Below are positions 39,596 to 48,159 of a DNA stretch of 64,000 nt, one piece after another. The translations under genes were made by a program, and so were the position numbers. This DNA comes from Paracoccaceae bacterium (GTDB taxonomy: Bacteria; Pseudomonadota; Alphaproteobacteria; Rhodobacterales; Rhodobacteraceae), in NCBI GenBank assembly GCA_028875855.1, contig JAGWVA010000001.1, positions 62,001-126,000 of the forward strand, written 5' to 3'. Under the pieces are notes generated by a model, which worked only from the letters and a program-made list of their open reading frames with translations, made no database searches and had not been told where the DNA came from. Position 1 is the first letter of the stretch, and the number at the start of each line of letters is the position of its first letter.

Positions 39596-40318
39596 TCAGA
39601 TCTCCCAGCGCTCGGCGCTGACGCCCGCGAGGGACTGGAGGCGTTCCTGATCGGCATTCAACTCGGCCGGCGTGCCGGCGAAGGCGATCTCGCCGTCGTT
39701 GAGCACATAGGCATAGTCCGCCACTTCCAGCGTCATGCGGACGTTCTGTTCCACCAGAAGCACCGACATGCCGGATTCGCGCATCCGCACGATGATGCGG
39801 AACACTTCCTTCACGATCAGCGGCGCCAGACCCTGCGACGGCTCGTCGAGGATCAGAAGCTTCGGGTTGAGCAGAAGCGCGCGGGCGATGGACAGCATCT
39901 CCTGCTCGCCGCCCGACATCTGCCGGCCCTTGTTGTTGCGCCGCTCCTTGAGCCGCGGGAACAGCTCGTAGATCGTGTCGATGGTCCAGTAGCCCGGACG
40001 GTCCACCGGCACCTTGAGGTTTTCCTCGACCGTCAGGCTGGGGAAGATCTTGCGCCCCTCGGGCACGAAGCCCACGCCCGTCGCGGCGATCGCGTAGGGC
40101 GCAAGCCGCGTGGTTTCCTTGCCGAAGATCGTGATGTGACCTTCGCGCGCCGGGGTCAGCCCCACGAGGCTGCGCAGCGTGGTGGACTTGCCCGCCCCGT
40201 TGCGCCCGAGGATCGTGGTGATCTTGCCTTCCTCGACCTTCAGGCTCACGCCGTGCAGGATGTGGCTTTTCCCGTAATAGGTGTGAAGCCCCTCCGCGAT
40301 CAGTGCGTAGTTCGTCAT
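39596..40318 (-). CDS. livF: branched-chain amino acid ABC transporter ATP-binding protein
   Basis: One of the two ATPases of the liv importer. The 240-residue protein has Walker A GRNGAGKST (38-46), ABC signature MSGGEQE (134-140), Walker B LLILDEP (155-161), and the H-loop region. It is the last gene of livK-H-M-G-F, with a four-base overlap with livG. LivF-type proteins are usually paired with LivG as here. Start ATG 40318. Confidence 0.93.
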   Translation of the reverse strand: MTNYALIAEGLHTYYGKSHILHGVSLKVEEGKITTILGRNGAGKSTTLRSLVGLTPAREGHITIFGKETTRLAPYAIAATGVGFVPEGRKIFPSLTVEENLKVPVDRPGYWTIDTIYELFPRLKERRNNKGRQMSGGEQEMLSIARALLLNPKLLILDEPSQGLAPLIVKEVFRIIVRMRESGMSVLLVEQNVRMTLEVADYAYVLNDGEIAFAGTPAELNADQERLQSLAGVSAERWEI

Positions 40319-41064
40319 GCCTCACCTCCCAGATAGGCGCTCTGGACCTTTTCGTTGGCCGTGATCTCGGCCGGGGTGCCCTCGGCCAGAGGCCGGCCTT
40401 CGGCCAGCACGGTGATCTTGTCCGCAAGGTTGAAGACCACGCGCATGTCGTGTTCCACCAGCACGATCGTCATGTGGCTTTCCCGGTGAATGCGCTTGAT
40501 GAGCCGCGCGACGGCATAGGTTTCGTCGTCGCCCATGCCGGCGGTCGGTTCGTCCAGCAGCAGGATGCGCGGATTGAGCGCAAGCGCCATCATGATCTCG
40601 CAGGCGCGCTGGTCGCCATGCGACAGCTCGCCCGCGTAACGGTTGGCGATCCGGGTCAGGCCGCCTTCCTCGATCAGCTGGTCCACGCGCTCGTTCAGCG
40701 GCCCCCGCAGATGCGCGGGCATCCGGGTGGACATGTGCAGACCGGCCTGAACCTCGACCGGGATGCGGATGTTCTCGCGCACCGTCATCTCGGGAAAGAT
40801 CTCGGTGATCTGGAAAGTCCGCGCCATGCCCATCTTCACGCGCTGCGACGGATCGATCCCCGCAAGGTCCTGCCCGTCAAGCGCGACGCGCCCCGTGGTC
40901 AGCGGCAGCATGCCGGTGATGAGGTTGAAGAACGTGGTCTTGCCGGCGCCGTTCGGCCCGATGACCGCGCGGCATTCGCCCTTTTCCACCTTCATCGAGA
41001 CGCCATCGACGGCGATCAGGCTGCCGAAGTGCTTCGAGACGTTATCGACATCGAGAAAGCTCAT
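40315..41064 (-). CDS. livG: branched-chain amino acid ABC transporter ATP-binding protein
   Basis: The partner ATPase, 249 residues, has Walker A GPNGAGKTT (36-44), a signature ELSHGDQ (146-152) in place of LSGGQ as is usual for LivG-type ATPases, and LLLDEPTAGM (168-177). Its C-terminal extension TPAEITANEKVQSAYLGGEA matches LivG-type ATPases. ATG 41064 follows GAGGAC. It overlaps livM by four bases and livF by four bases, so the operon is tightly coupled. Confidence 0.94.
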   Translation of the reverse strand: MSFLDVDNVSKHFGSLIAVDGVSMKVEKGECRAVIGPNGAGKTTFFNLITGMLPLTTGRVALDGQDLAGIDPSQRVKMGMARTFQITEIFPEMTVRENIRIPVEVQAGLHMSTRMPAHLRGPLNERVDQLIEEGGLTRIANRYAGELSHGDQRACEIMMALALNPRILLLDEPTAGMGDDETYAVARLIKRIHRESHMTIVLVEHDMRVVFNLADKITVLAEGRPLAEGTPAEITANEKVQSAYLGGEA

Positions 41065-42017
41065 TCCGCGGTCCTCCGACGCAGCGCACCCATGAAACCG
41101 CGGGGGAAGAACAGCACCACCGCGACGAAGACAAGCCCGACGAAGAACTGCCAGTAGTCGGACACGACGCTCGACAGGTAGTCCTGCAGCACGACGTAGA
41201 TCGCAGCGCCCACCAGCGGCCCCCAGAAGCTGCGCATGCCGCCAAGCACGCACATGATCACGAAGATCCCCGACTGGGTCCAGTAAAGCGAATGCGGATC
41301 GACGAAGTTGTTCTGCAGCGCGAACAGGGCCCCGGCCAGCGCCATGAAGGTGCACGAGATCAGCCACGACGCCCAGATGTGGAAGTTGACGTTGATCCCC
41401 AGGAACCGGGTCCGCCGCTCGTTCTCGCGGATCGCCAGAAGCACGCGGCCGAAGGGGCTGCGCAGGATCGCCGCCATGATCGCCACCGCCACCGCGAAGA
41501 AGAACAGCGCGAAGTAGTAGAAGTGGATCGGCTCGTTCACCAGGGTGATCTTGGTGAAGCCGAGGTTGATGTCATGGCGCGCCCAGTTGGTCAGGCCGTC
41601 ATCGCCGCCGGTCACCTTGTTCCAGCGCACGGCGATGAAGTAGAAGACCTGCCCGAAGGCGATGGTGACCATGGCGAAGTAAACCCCGCGCCGGCGCACG
41701 ATCAGCGGCCCGATCACCGCCGCCGCCACCGCGCCGAGGACCACCCCGGCCAGCAGGCCAAGCAGCGTGGACTGCTCGAAGTAGCGGATCGTCAGGCCGA
41801 CCCCATAGGCGCCCAGCCCGAAATAGGCCGCGTGCCCGAAGGACAGCACGCCCGTGTGCCCCAGGAGGAAGTTCAGCGCCATGGCCGCAAGGCCCAGCAC
41901 CACGACCTGCGTGCCAAGCTGGGTGTAGCCGCCGACGGCGTTCATCAAGAAGGGCATTGTCAGCAGAAGCGCCCAGATCACGATGTTGAGCGCGTTTTGT
42001 TTCACGAAGGCTTGCAT
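41061..42017 (-). CDS. livM: branched-chain amino acid ABC transporter permease
   Basis: The 318-residue permease has about ten hydrophobic segments. Family runs are NFLLGHTGVLSFGHAAYFGLGAYG (residues about 49-72) and the EAA-type cytoplasmic loop RSPFGRVLLAIRENERRTRFLGINV. It forms the membrane channel with LivH. livH lies upstream by two bases and livG overlaps its end by four. No anomaly is seen. Confidence 0.94.
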   Translation of the reverse strand: MQAFVKQNALNIVIWALLLTMPFLMNAVGGYTQLGTQVVVLGLAAMALNFLLGHTGVLSFGHAAYFGLGAYGVGLTIRYFEQSTLLGLLAGVVLGAVAAAVIGPLIVRRRGVYFAMVTIAFGQVFYFIAVRWNKVTGGDDGLTNWARHDINLGFTKITLVNEPIHFYYFALFFFAVAVAIMAAILRSPFGRVLLAIRENERRTRFLGINVNFHIWASWLISCTFMALAGALFALQNNFVDPHSLYWTQSGIFVIMCVLGGMRSFWGPLVGAAIYVVLQDYLSSVVSDYWQFFVGLVFVAVVLFFPRGFMGALRRRTAE

Positions 42018-42019
42018 GG

Positions 42020-42886
42020 TCAGAACCGCCCCTCTTCACCCAGAAGACCCTGCGGACGCACCAGCAGCACGAGCGCCATCATCACGTAGATCACGGCTTC
42101 GGAGGCGGGCGGCAGGAAGACCCCCGTCAGACCCGAGGCGACGCCGATCAGCAGGCCGCCGAGAAGCGTGCCCGTCAGACTGCCAAGGCCGCCGATGATG
42201 ATCGCGACGAAGCTCGGCATGATGACCGAGGCGCCGATCGTCGGCTCGAGGCCAAGCTGGCCCGCGGCCAGAACCCCCGCGAGGCCGGCCAGGTAGATGC
42301 CGATCCCGAAGTTCAGGTTGCGCAGGACGCGGACGTTCACGCCAAGCACCGACACCGTCTCGAGGTCGAGCGTGCCCGCCCGGATGCGCAGGCCAAGGCG
42401 CGTCTTGCTCATGACGTAGAACAGCCCGCCCACGGCGATGGCGACCAGCGCGATCATGAACAGCCGGTAGCCGGTCAGGAAGAAATACTGCTGCGACAGC
42501 GGTTGCATCAGCCAGCTCGGCACTTCGTAGGGAAGGCTTTGCGCGCCCCAGATCCAGCGGGTGCCATCCTCGAACATGAAGGCAAGGCCGAAGGTCAGCA
42601 GCAGCGAATACAGCGGATCGCGCCCATAGACCCGGCTTATCAGGAATTTCTCGACGATAAGGCCGATGATCGCGGTCAGGACCGGCGCCAGCAGAAGCCC
42701 GCCCCAGAAGCCCACATAGGGCGTCAAGGTGAAGGCGAGGTAAGCGCCGACCGCGAGAAACCCGCCATGGGCGAAGTTGATCACGTCCGACAGGCTCATG
42801 ATGAGCGACAGGCCGATGGCCATGAGCGCGTAGAACGCGCCGATGATCAGGCCATTCGCCACGTTGAAGAGGATAAGTTGCGTCAT
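42020..42886 (-). CDS. livH: branched-chain amino acid ABC transporter permease
   Basis: The 288-residue permease begins MTQLILFNVANGLIIGAFYA and has SLSDVINFAHGGFLAVGAYL (30-49), the LivH hallmark. The cytoplasmic loop includes TRLGLRIRAGTLDLETVSVLG. ATG 42886 is the natural start; a longer frame without a ribosome site continues upstream. It follows livK by 119 bases, a gap that holds a hairpin at 42971-42995. Confidence 0.94.
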   Translation of the reverse strand: MTQLILFNVANGLIIGAFYALMAIGLSLIMSLSDVINFAHGGFLAVGAYLAFTLTPYVGFWGGLLLAPVLTAIIGLIVEKFLISRVYGRDPLYSLLLTFGLAFMFEDGTRWIWGAQSLPYEVPSWLMQPLSQQYFFLTGYRLFMIALVAIAVGGLFYVMSKTRLGLRIRAGTLDLETVSVLGVNVRVLRNLNFGIGIYLAGLAGVLAAGQLGLEPTIGASVIMPSFVAIIIGGLGSLTGTLLGGLLIGVASGLTGVFLPPASEAVIYVMMALVLLVRPQGLLGEEGRF

Positions 42887-42970
42887 GCTGCGAGGGGTCT
42901 CCGGTTGCTGTCCGGCCCGCACCGTGAGGCGCGGGCCGAGGATGCAGTCGGGTTGAAGTGTTCAGGGAAA

Positions 42971-42995
42971 GGTGGCGACACGTCCGGTCGCCACC
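42971..42995 (-). terminator. intercistronic hairpin between livK and livH
   Basis: GGTGGCGAC (42971-42979) pairs perfectly with GTCGCCACC (42987-42995) around a 7-base loop, ten bases past the livK stop. It has no T run, so it is more likely a 3' stabiliser or partial attenuator than a full terminator. Such hairpins let a binding-protein gene be expressed above its permeases. Confidence 0.6.
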
Positions 42996-43005
42996 GCGTT
43001 CACAA

Positions 43006-44274
43006 TCAGGCCTTGGGCCAGTCCTGCTTGCACATCGTCTCTTCCAGCGTGGGCGAGACTTCCTTACCGTTCACGACCTGGTCGACCACGAAGAGATCCT
43101 CGGGATCGTCCTTACCATTGGATTGGGCGTGACCGACGTAGAGGTTGCCGATCATCTGGTTCTGTCCGGCGCGGTAGAACGCCCCGTCGGGCATCATCGC
43201 CAGTTCCGGCGGCAGCTGGAAGCCCTGCATCGCCCGCGCCATCTTCACCGCGTCAAGCGACTTGGCCTGTTCCGCGGCCAGCGCGCAGGTCCAGATCGCC
43301 GTGTGGCCGAAGTAGTGGCGCGCGGTCGGCACGTGGCCGCTGTTGCGCTTGCGGATCTCGGAGATGAAGGTGTCCACGCCGGCCACCTTGGGCTGCTTCC
43401 AGTACCATTCGAAGACCCAGGTGCCAACCCGGGCTTCCGGCGGCAGACCTTCGAGAACTTCCAGCTCCTGCTGGGCGCCCGCGAGGTGGAAGCGCTTGTT
43501 CAGGCCGAACTGCACCGCCTGCTTGAGCGCGTTCACAGCGTCCTGACCGGCGTGCAGGAAGATGATGACGTCCGGGTTCGCCGCCTGCGCCTTGATCAGG
43601 TAGGACGAGAAGTCGGTGGTGCCCAGCGGGGTCAGCGCGCCGCCGACCTTGGTCACGCCGAGCTTCGCGCCCGCCGCTTCCAGACCCGCCTGCAGCGTGT
43701 GGCCGAAGGAATAGTCCGGGGTTAGGTAATACCACTTCTTGCCGGCGGTCTTCACCAGCGTGCTGGCCACGGCGTTGGCCTCGGTCTGCGTGGTGTTGCA
43801 GACGCGGAAGGTGTTCCAGTGGCAGTTCTTGCCGGTCACCGAGTCGGTGTGGCCGCCGGGGACGACGTGGAAGATGCTCTTTTCGTTGGCGACGTTCGCG
43901 ATGGCCTGCGCCAGCGCCGAGTTCACGTTGCCGATGATGAAGTTGACCTGGTCGCGGTCGATCAGCTTGCGCGCCTTCTGCACCGCCACGCCGGCGTCGC
44001 CCGAGGTCGAATCCTCGTTCAGCAGTTCGACCTTGCGGCCAAGGATGCCGCCCTTGGCGTTGATGGAGTCGATGGCGAGTTGCGCGCCCATCAGTTCGTT
44101 CTTGCCCAACGCGGCGTAGGTGCCGGTCATCGGGTTGTCCATCCCGATCTTGACCACGTCGGCTGCGCGCGCGACCTGCACGAACGGCGAAGCAAGCTGG
44201 GCCGCGCCGATCGCAGCGCCGGCCTTCAGAAGCGTGCGCCGGTCAAAGCGCGTGGAATTTCCGTCTTTCGTCAT
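43006..44274 (-). CDS. livK: ABC transporter substrate-binding protein (Leu/Ile/Val-type family)
   Basis: The 422-residue protein begins with a twin-arginine signal, TRFDRRTLLKAGAAIGAAQL, cut near VARA-AD (about residue 37). The mature part is a type I periplasmic binding fold with NPMTGTYAALGKNELMGAQL and IIGNVNSALAQAIANVANE. The core KxLITRDQVN-like run matches amide/urea or amino acid binders, and the ligand could be branched-chain amino acids, urea or a short amide. Export through Tat means it folds before crossing. ATG 44274 follows AGGTGAGG. It is the first gene of the liv operon. Confidence 0.91.
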   Translation of the reverse strand: MTKDGNSTRFDRRTLLKAGAAIGAAQLASPFVQVARAADVVKIGMDNPMTGTYAALGKNELMGAQLAIDSINAKGGILGRKVELLNEDSTSGDAGVAVQKARKLIDRDQVNFIIGNVNSALAQAIANVANEKSIFHVVPGGHTDSVTGKNCHWNTFRVCNTTQTEANAVASTLVKTAGKKWYYLTPDYSFGHTLQAGLEAAGAKLGVTKVGGALTPLGTTDFSSYLIKAQAANPDVIIFLHAGQDAVNALKQAVQFGLNKRFHLAGAQQELEVLEGLPPEARVGTWVFEWYWKQPKVAGVDTFISEIRKRNSGHVPTARHYFGHTAIWTCALAAEQAKSLDAVKMARAMQGFQLPPELAMMPDGAFYRAGQNQMIGNLYVGHAQSNGKDDPEDLFVVDQVVNGKEVSPTLEETMCKQDWPKA

Positions 44275-44385
44275 GTCGACCTCACCTGGGTAGCGTTTCG
44301 AGTTTCCTGCACCGCTAAGCTTCTGCGGCTTCGGGCGGCAGCAGGGCCGGGTTAGGTTCGAAGCGGGCAAACTGGATAGATGGAC

Positions 44386-44522
44386 TGACCAATTTCACCC
44401 TCTCCTCCCATTGGCGACCGATAACGGGTTTTTCGCGCGACGCCAACGTTTTTTTCATGGCAGACATTCCGTTAGCGCAAACCTCTTGCGGCCAGCGCTG
44501 CTTTCTAGGGCGAAATTGGTCA
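44386..44522. promoter_or_regulatory. paired inverted 11-mers in the liv promoter region
   Basis: TGACCAATTTC (44386-44396) and GAAATTGGTCA (44512-44522) are perfect inverted copies 115 bp apart in the 315-bp spacer upstream of livK. They are the only AT-rich words in that stretch besides GGTTTTTCGCG and GTTTTTTTCATGG. A looping repressor, or two sites for one dimer, would explain them. The spacer otherwise shows no gene, and ends in the terminator at 44521-44552. Confidence 0.5.
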
Positions 44523-44552
44523 AGGAAAAGGCCCGGCGGCGAGCCGGGCCTT
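44521..44552 (-). terminator. rho-independent terminator of the dienelactone hydrolase gene
   Basis: On the minus strand AAGGCCCGGC pairs with GCCGGGCCTT (44528-44537 and 44543-44552) around a 5-base loop, followed by TTTTCCTTG. It is 38 bases after the stop of the hydrolase gene. Confidence 0.8.
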
Positions 44553-44589
44553 GGTATTTTTCAGCGGTGCCGGGGCAGCAACGCGCGGA

Positions 44590-45330
44590 TCAGGCGAGCG
44601 TTTCACCGAAAAGCGTCATCAGACGCCGCCAGTGCCGCTCGGCCCCGGTCGCGTCGTAAACGCCGTGGTCGGGGACACACCAGCCATGCGCGCAACCGAT
44701 GTAGTTCTCAATGATGTGATCGACGCCGCCCTCGCGCAGCGCCTGGGCAAGGCGTGCGGATTGTTCGGGCGGGAAGCTGCGGTCCTCGCCGGCCGAGCCC
44801 ACATAGACGCGCGCCCGGATGTCTGTCGCGCGACGGTGCGGGCTGTCCTCGGCCTCCGAGGCAAGGTTGCCGCCGTGAAAGCTCGCCGCCGCCACGATCC
44901 GGTCGGGGTAGCTTGCCGCCGCTGTCAGCGCCCGTGCGCCCCCCATGCAATACCCCGTCGTCCCCACGGGTCCTGTCGCGCCCGCCGCGTCCAGCGCCGC
45001 GAGGAACGCCGCCGTGTCGGCCGCCGTCATCGCCTGAGTCGTGCCCCCGATCATCGACATGAGCTGCGCCCGCGTCGCCTCGTCCCCGAAGGCGGTGCGC
45101 GCATCGAAGGGGCCATAGGCGCCGAAACGGTAGAAGAGATCGGGCACCAGCACCGTATAGCCCGCCCCCGCCAGCCGCTCTGCCATCCCGTCAAGCGCCG
45201 CGCGCGGGCCGATGGCGTCCATGTAGAGGATCACGCCGGCCTTGCGGCCCTGCGGTCCGCCCTCGGGCAGGAACAGCCCCGCCGGGCATGTGCCGTCCGT
45301 CGTCTCGATCGTGATGTCGCGCTTGGTCAT
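44590..45330 (-). CDS. dienelactone hydrolase family protein
   Basis: The 246-residue alpha/beta hydrolase has the nucleophile Cys128 in GYCMGG, which replaces the usual Ser of esterases, and a C-terminal His in CAHGW, with Asp in GSAGEDRSF as the third member. Family members open lactones of chloro- or hydroxy-muconate type, though many handle other carboxylic esters. No aromatic pathway gene is near, so the real substrate is unknown. GGAGG precedes ATG 45330. A terminator follows at 44521-44552. Confidence 0.87.
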   Translation of the reverse strand: MTKRDITIETTDGTCPAGLFLPEGGPQGRKAGVILYMDAIGPRAALDGMAERLAGAGYTVLVPDLFYRFGAYGPFDARTAFGDEATRAQLMSMIGGTTQAMTAADTAAFLAALDAAGATGPVGTTGYCMGGARALTAAASYPDRIVAAASFHGGNLASEAEDSPHRRATDIRARVYVGSAGEDRSFPPEQSARLAQALREGGVDHIIENYIGCAHGWCVPDHGVYDATGAERHWRRLMTLFGETLA

Positions 45331-45409
45331 CCGCACCTCCATGCTGCGCCCCTCGGGCCTTGGCCTGATCTGGTCCGACATGCCCCTCTGTCCAGTCGCG
45401 GCGCGCAGA

Positions 45410-46513
45410 TCAGCGCGCGCGCCAGGTGACGATCAGGCTCGCCCAGAAGTTCCACAGCGCCCCCATCACCGCGCCTGCGATCGAGGCCAGAACCCAGTTG
45501 GGCAGCACCGCATAAACCGAATCCGCGATCCCCACGTTGGCGATCGCGCCGAGCGCGCAGACCGCGTAGAAGGACAGAAGGCCGCGGAAGAACGCCATCC
45601 CCCGCAGCTGCCGGTCGCGCCATGTCAGCGCGTTGTTGAGCACATAGTTCGTCGTCATCGCCACCAGCACGCCGAAAGGCTGCGCCACGCCAAAGGGGGC
45701 GGCGGCCAGCGCCATCACAAGCCGCACGACGGCCAGTTGCACCACGACGCCCGAAAGCCCCACCATCAGGAACAGGATGAAGCGAATCGGCAACAGGCCC
45801 CCGGTCAGGCGCGCGATCAGCAGCCCGAGAAATTCGATCGTCACCGCGCTGTCGAGCTTCGACTCCCCCGCCTGCCGCTCGCGGAAGGTGTAGGGCAGTT
45901 CCAGCACCTTCCAGCGCCCGGCCGAAGCCGAGAGCATGTCGGCAAGGATCTTGAAGCCCTGCTTCTGCAAATCCAGCACCACCTCGTTGAAGGCGGTGCG
46001 GCGGACCATGAAGAAGCCGCTCATCGGGTCGGTGGCGCTGATCTTCAAAAGCCTGCGCGCCAGCGCATTGGCCCGGTCAGAGCCCCATTTGCGCACCGCC
46101 GACAGCCCCCCGCCCGCGCTGCCGTCCTCGACGTTGCGCGAGCCGATCACCAGTTGCAGTTCCGAATCCGCCCTGAGCGCCTGATACATGCGCGGCAGCA
46201 GCGTCTCGTCGTGTTGCAGGTCGGCGTCGATCACCGCGACGATGGGCGCGACCGAGGACAGGATGCCCTCGATGCAGGCCCCGGCAAGGCCGCGCCGCCC
46301 GATGCGGTGGTGCAGCCGGACCTGCGGCACCTCGCGCGCCACGGCACGCACCTCGCGCGCGGTGCCGTCGGGGCTGTCGTCATCGACGAAGACCGCCTCC
46401 CACGCAAGCCCGTCCAGCGCGGCGGACAGGCGTTCGACCATGGGGCGGATGTTCGCCCGCTCGTTATAGGTCGGAACGACGACGGTCAGCGCGGGGATCA
46501 GGGCTTGGGTCAC
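45410..46513 (-). CDS. fused GT2 glycosyltransferase and GtrA-type membrane domain
   Basis: This protein of about 367 residues has an N-terminal family 2 glycosyltransferase, VVVPTYNERANI (11-22), with VDDDSPDGT and the metal-binding DAD (96-98) in IDADLQHDE, as in polyprenyl-phosphate glucosyl/mannosyltransferases. The C-terminal part (about 240-367) has four membrane helices like GtrA, with MTTNYVLNNALTWRDRQLR. The fusion suggests both charging of undecaprenyl phosphate with a sugar and flipping it. Start: GTG 46513 has AAGG upstream; another GTG at 46564 is open. It neighbours a GT39 enzyme on the opposite strand, which would use such a lipid-linked sugar. Confidence 0.85.
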   Translation of the reverse strand: MTQALIPALTVVVPTYNERANIRPMVERLSAALDGLAWEAVFVDDDSPDGTAREVRAVAREVPQVRLHHRIGRRGLAGACIEGILSSVAPIVAVIDADLQHDETLLPRMYQALRADSELQLVIGSRNVEDGSAGGGLSAVRKWGSDRANALARRLLKISATDPMSGFFMVRRTAFNEVVLDLQKQGFKILADMLSASAGRWKVLELPYTFRERQAGESKLDSAVTIEFLGLLIARLTGGLLPIRFILFLMVGLSGVVVQLAVVRLVMALAAAPFGVAQPFGVLVAMTTNYVLNNALTWRDRQLRGMAFFRGLLSFYAVCALGAIANVGIADSVYAVLPNWVLASIAGAVMGALWNFWASLIVTWRAR

Positions 46514-46676
46514 GAAGGGGCCTTGCGGTTGCAGCGGTCGGCCTGCTTCTAACGGTCCGGGCACAGGGAAGGCAAAGGCTTTATTCGGCCGCCAAAGCGG
46601 GCTAACAGCGCCCGGACACGAGGGCGGGCGAAGGTCTGCCCGCAGCGGAGCCGGACACGGCAGGAAGGAACGCAGG

Positions 46677-48128
46677 ATGGCAGAGAACCGACGCAGCCCC
46701 GGCCCCCGGCCCCTGACTGCGCTGCCATCGGTCTGGGTCCTGTGCCTCGGCTTTGCCGCGCTGCACCTGATGCTGTCGCTTCTGATCCCGCTGGTCGAGG
46801 ACGAGGCCTACTACGCGCTTTGGGCCACGGTTCCCTCGGCGGGCTATTACGACCACCCGCCGGTGATCGCCTGGATGATCGCGGCGGGCGAGGCGCTGTT
46901 TGGCACGAACCGCTTCGGCGTGCGCTTCATCTCGGTCGCGGCCTTTGCCGCCGTCACGCCCATGGTCTGGCGCATGGCATGGCTTGCCTCGGGCGAAGAG
47001 CGCGTGGCGCGGATGGCGGCGCTGTTCTACAACGCCACCGCCCTTGCGCTGATCCTCGGATTCACGGCGACGCCGGATGCGCCCTCGACCTTCTTCTGGG
47101 CGCTGACCGCCTGGGCCGTGACCGAGGCGATAGCCGCCCCCGACCGCGCGACGCGCTGGTGGGTGCTTGCAGGTCTTGGCGCGGGGCTCGGGGTGCTGTC
47201 GAAATTCACCAACCTGTTCCTGTGGGTCGGACTCACGCTCTGGCTGATCGGAAGCCGGGAGGGCCGGCAGGCGCTCAAACGCCCCGTGGTCTGGGCGGCG
47301 GCGGGGCTGGCGCTTCTGGTGCTGGTGCCCTTCGCGCTCTGGAACGACGCGCATCACTGGGTCGGGCTCACACGCCAGTTCGGGCGCGTGGGCGCCGGCC
47401 ATGGGGCCGAGATCGGCGGGCTGGCCCTGTTCCTTGCCCTTGTCGTGCTGGAGGTGACGCCGGGCATCGCCTACGGCGCGCTGCGCGGCCTGCGGCCCGG
47501 GACAGAGACCGGGCGGTTCCAGATCTGGCTGACGGCGCCGCTGGTTCTCTACATGGCCTACCACGCGCTGCATACGGATGTGCAGGCGAACTGGCTGATC
47601 CCGATCTTCCCCGGCCTTGCCGTTCTGGCCGCCCTTGGCGCGCGGCGCTGGCGCGCGGGCGCGGTCTGGGCCGCGGCCGGAGGGGCGATGGCGGTGGCCT
47701 CTGTCGTCTTCGCGCTGGCGCTCTGGCCCGGAACGGCGATCTTTCCGGGTCACAACCCGCCCAACGAGACGAAGGGCTGGCCAAGGTTCCTGACCGCTTT
47801 GCGCGCGACCGCCACGCAGAACGGGGCGCAGTGGATCGCCACGACGCATTACGGTCTGACCGGAAGCCTTGCCTTCTACCTGCCGCGCGTGCCGGTCTGG
47901 TCGATCACCGCGCCCGAACGCTACCTGTTCCGGGGCGCGATCCCGCAGCACCTGTGCAAGGCGCCGGGCCTTCTGGTCACGGTAGGCGAGCCTTCGGCGG
48001 CCACGCTCGGCCGGTTCACGCGGACGGGCCATCCTGTCCTGCTCAAGCGCACGGCGGGGGGCGCGGTGCTCGACAGCTACACCGCGACCCCGGTGCAGGG
48101 CCTTCTGCCCTGCGCCGCGACCAACTGA
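46677..48128 (+). CDS. ArnT-like glycosyltransferase family 39 protein
   Basis: The 483-residue membrane protein has about twelve helices and the family pattern EDEAYYALWATVPSAGYYDHPPVI near the N-terminus, with the acidic catalytic pair in EDEAYY and the DHPP motif. Enzymes of this type move a sugar from a polyprenyl phosphate to lipid A or another acceptor outside the membrane. The GT2/GtrA fusion encoded next to it could make its donor. The acceptor is unknown. AGGAAGGAA precedes ATG 46677. It diverges from the GT2 gene. Confidence 0.85.
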   Translation: MAENRRSPGPRPLTALPSVWVLCLGFAALHLMLSLLIPLVEDEAYYALWATVPSAGYYDHPPVIAWMIAAGEALFGTNRFGVRFISVAAFAAVTPMVWRMAWLASGEERVARMAALFYNATALALILGFTATPDAPSTFFWALTAWAVTEAIAAPDRATRWWVLAGLGAGLGVLSKFTNLFLWVGLTLWLIGSREGRQALKRPVVWAAAGLALLVLVPFALWNDAHHWVGLTRQFGRVGAGHGAEIGGLALFLALVVLEVTPGIAYGALRGLRPGTETGRFQIWLTAPLVLYMAYHALHTDVQANWLIPIFPGLAVLAALGARRWRAGAVWAAAGGAMAVASVVFALALWPGTAIFPGHNPPNETKGWPRFLTALRATATQNGAQWIATTHYGLTGSLAFYLPRVPVWSITAPERYLFRGAIPQHLCKAPGLLVTVGEPSAATLGRFTRTGHPVLLKRTAGGAVLDSYTATPVQGLLPCAATN

Positions 48129-48159
48129 GGATCGGCCTGCCGGGTCCGGTCTTGCCGGG

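Noticed and set aside
44400-44520. Possible sigma-54 promoter in the liv upstream region (TGG...TTGC words)
   Set aside because: The GG and GC elements are separated by 13 bases, whereas sigma-54 needs 10. No proper -24/-12 pair was found.
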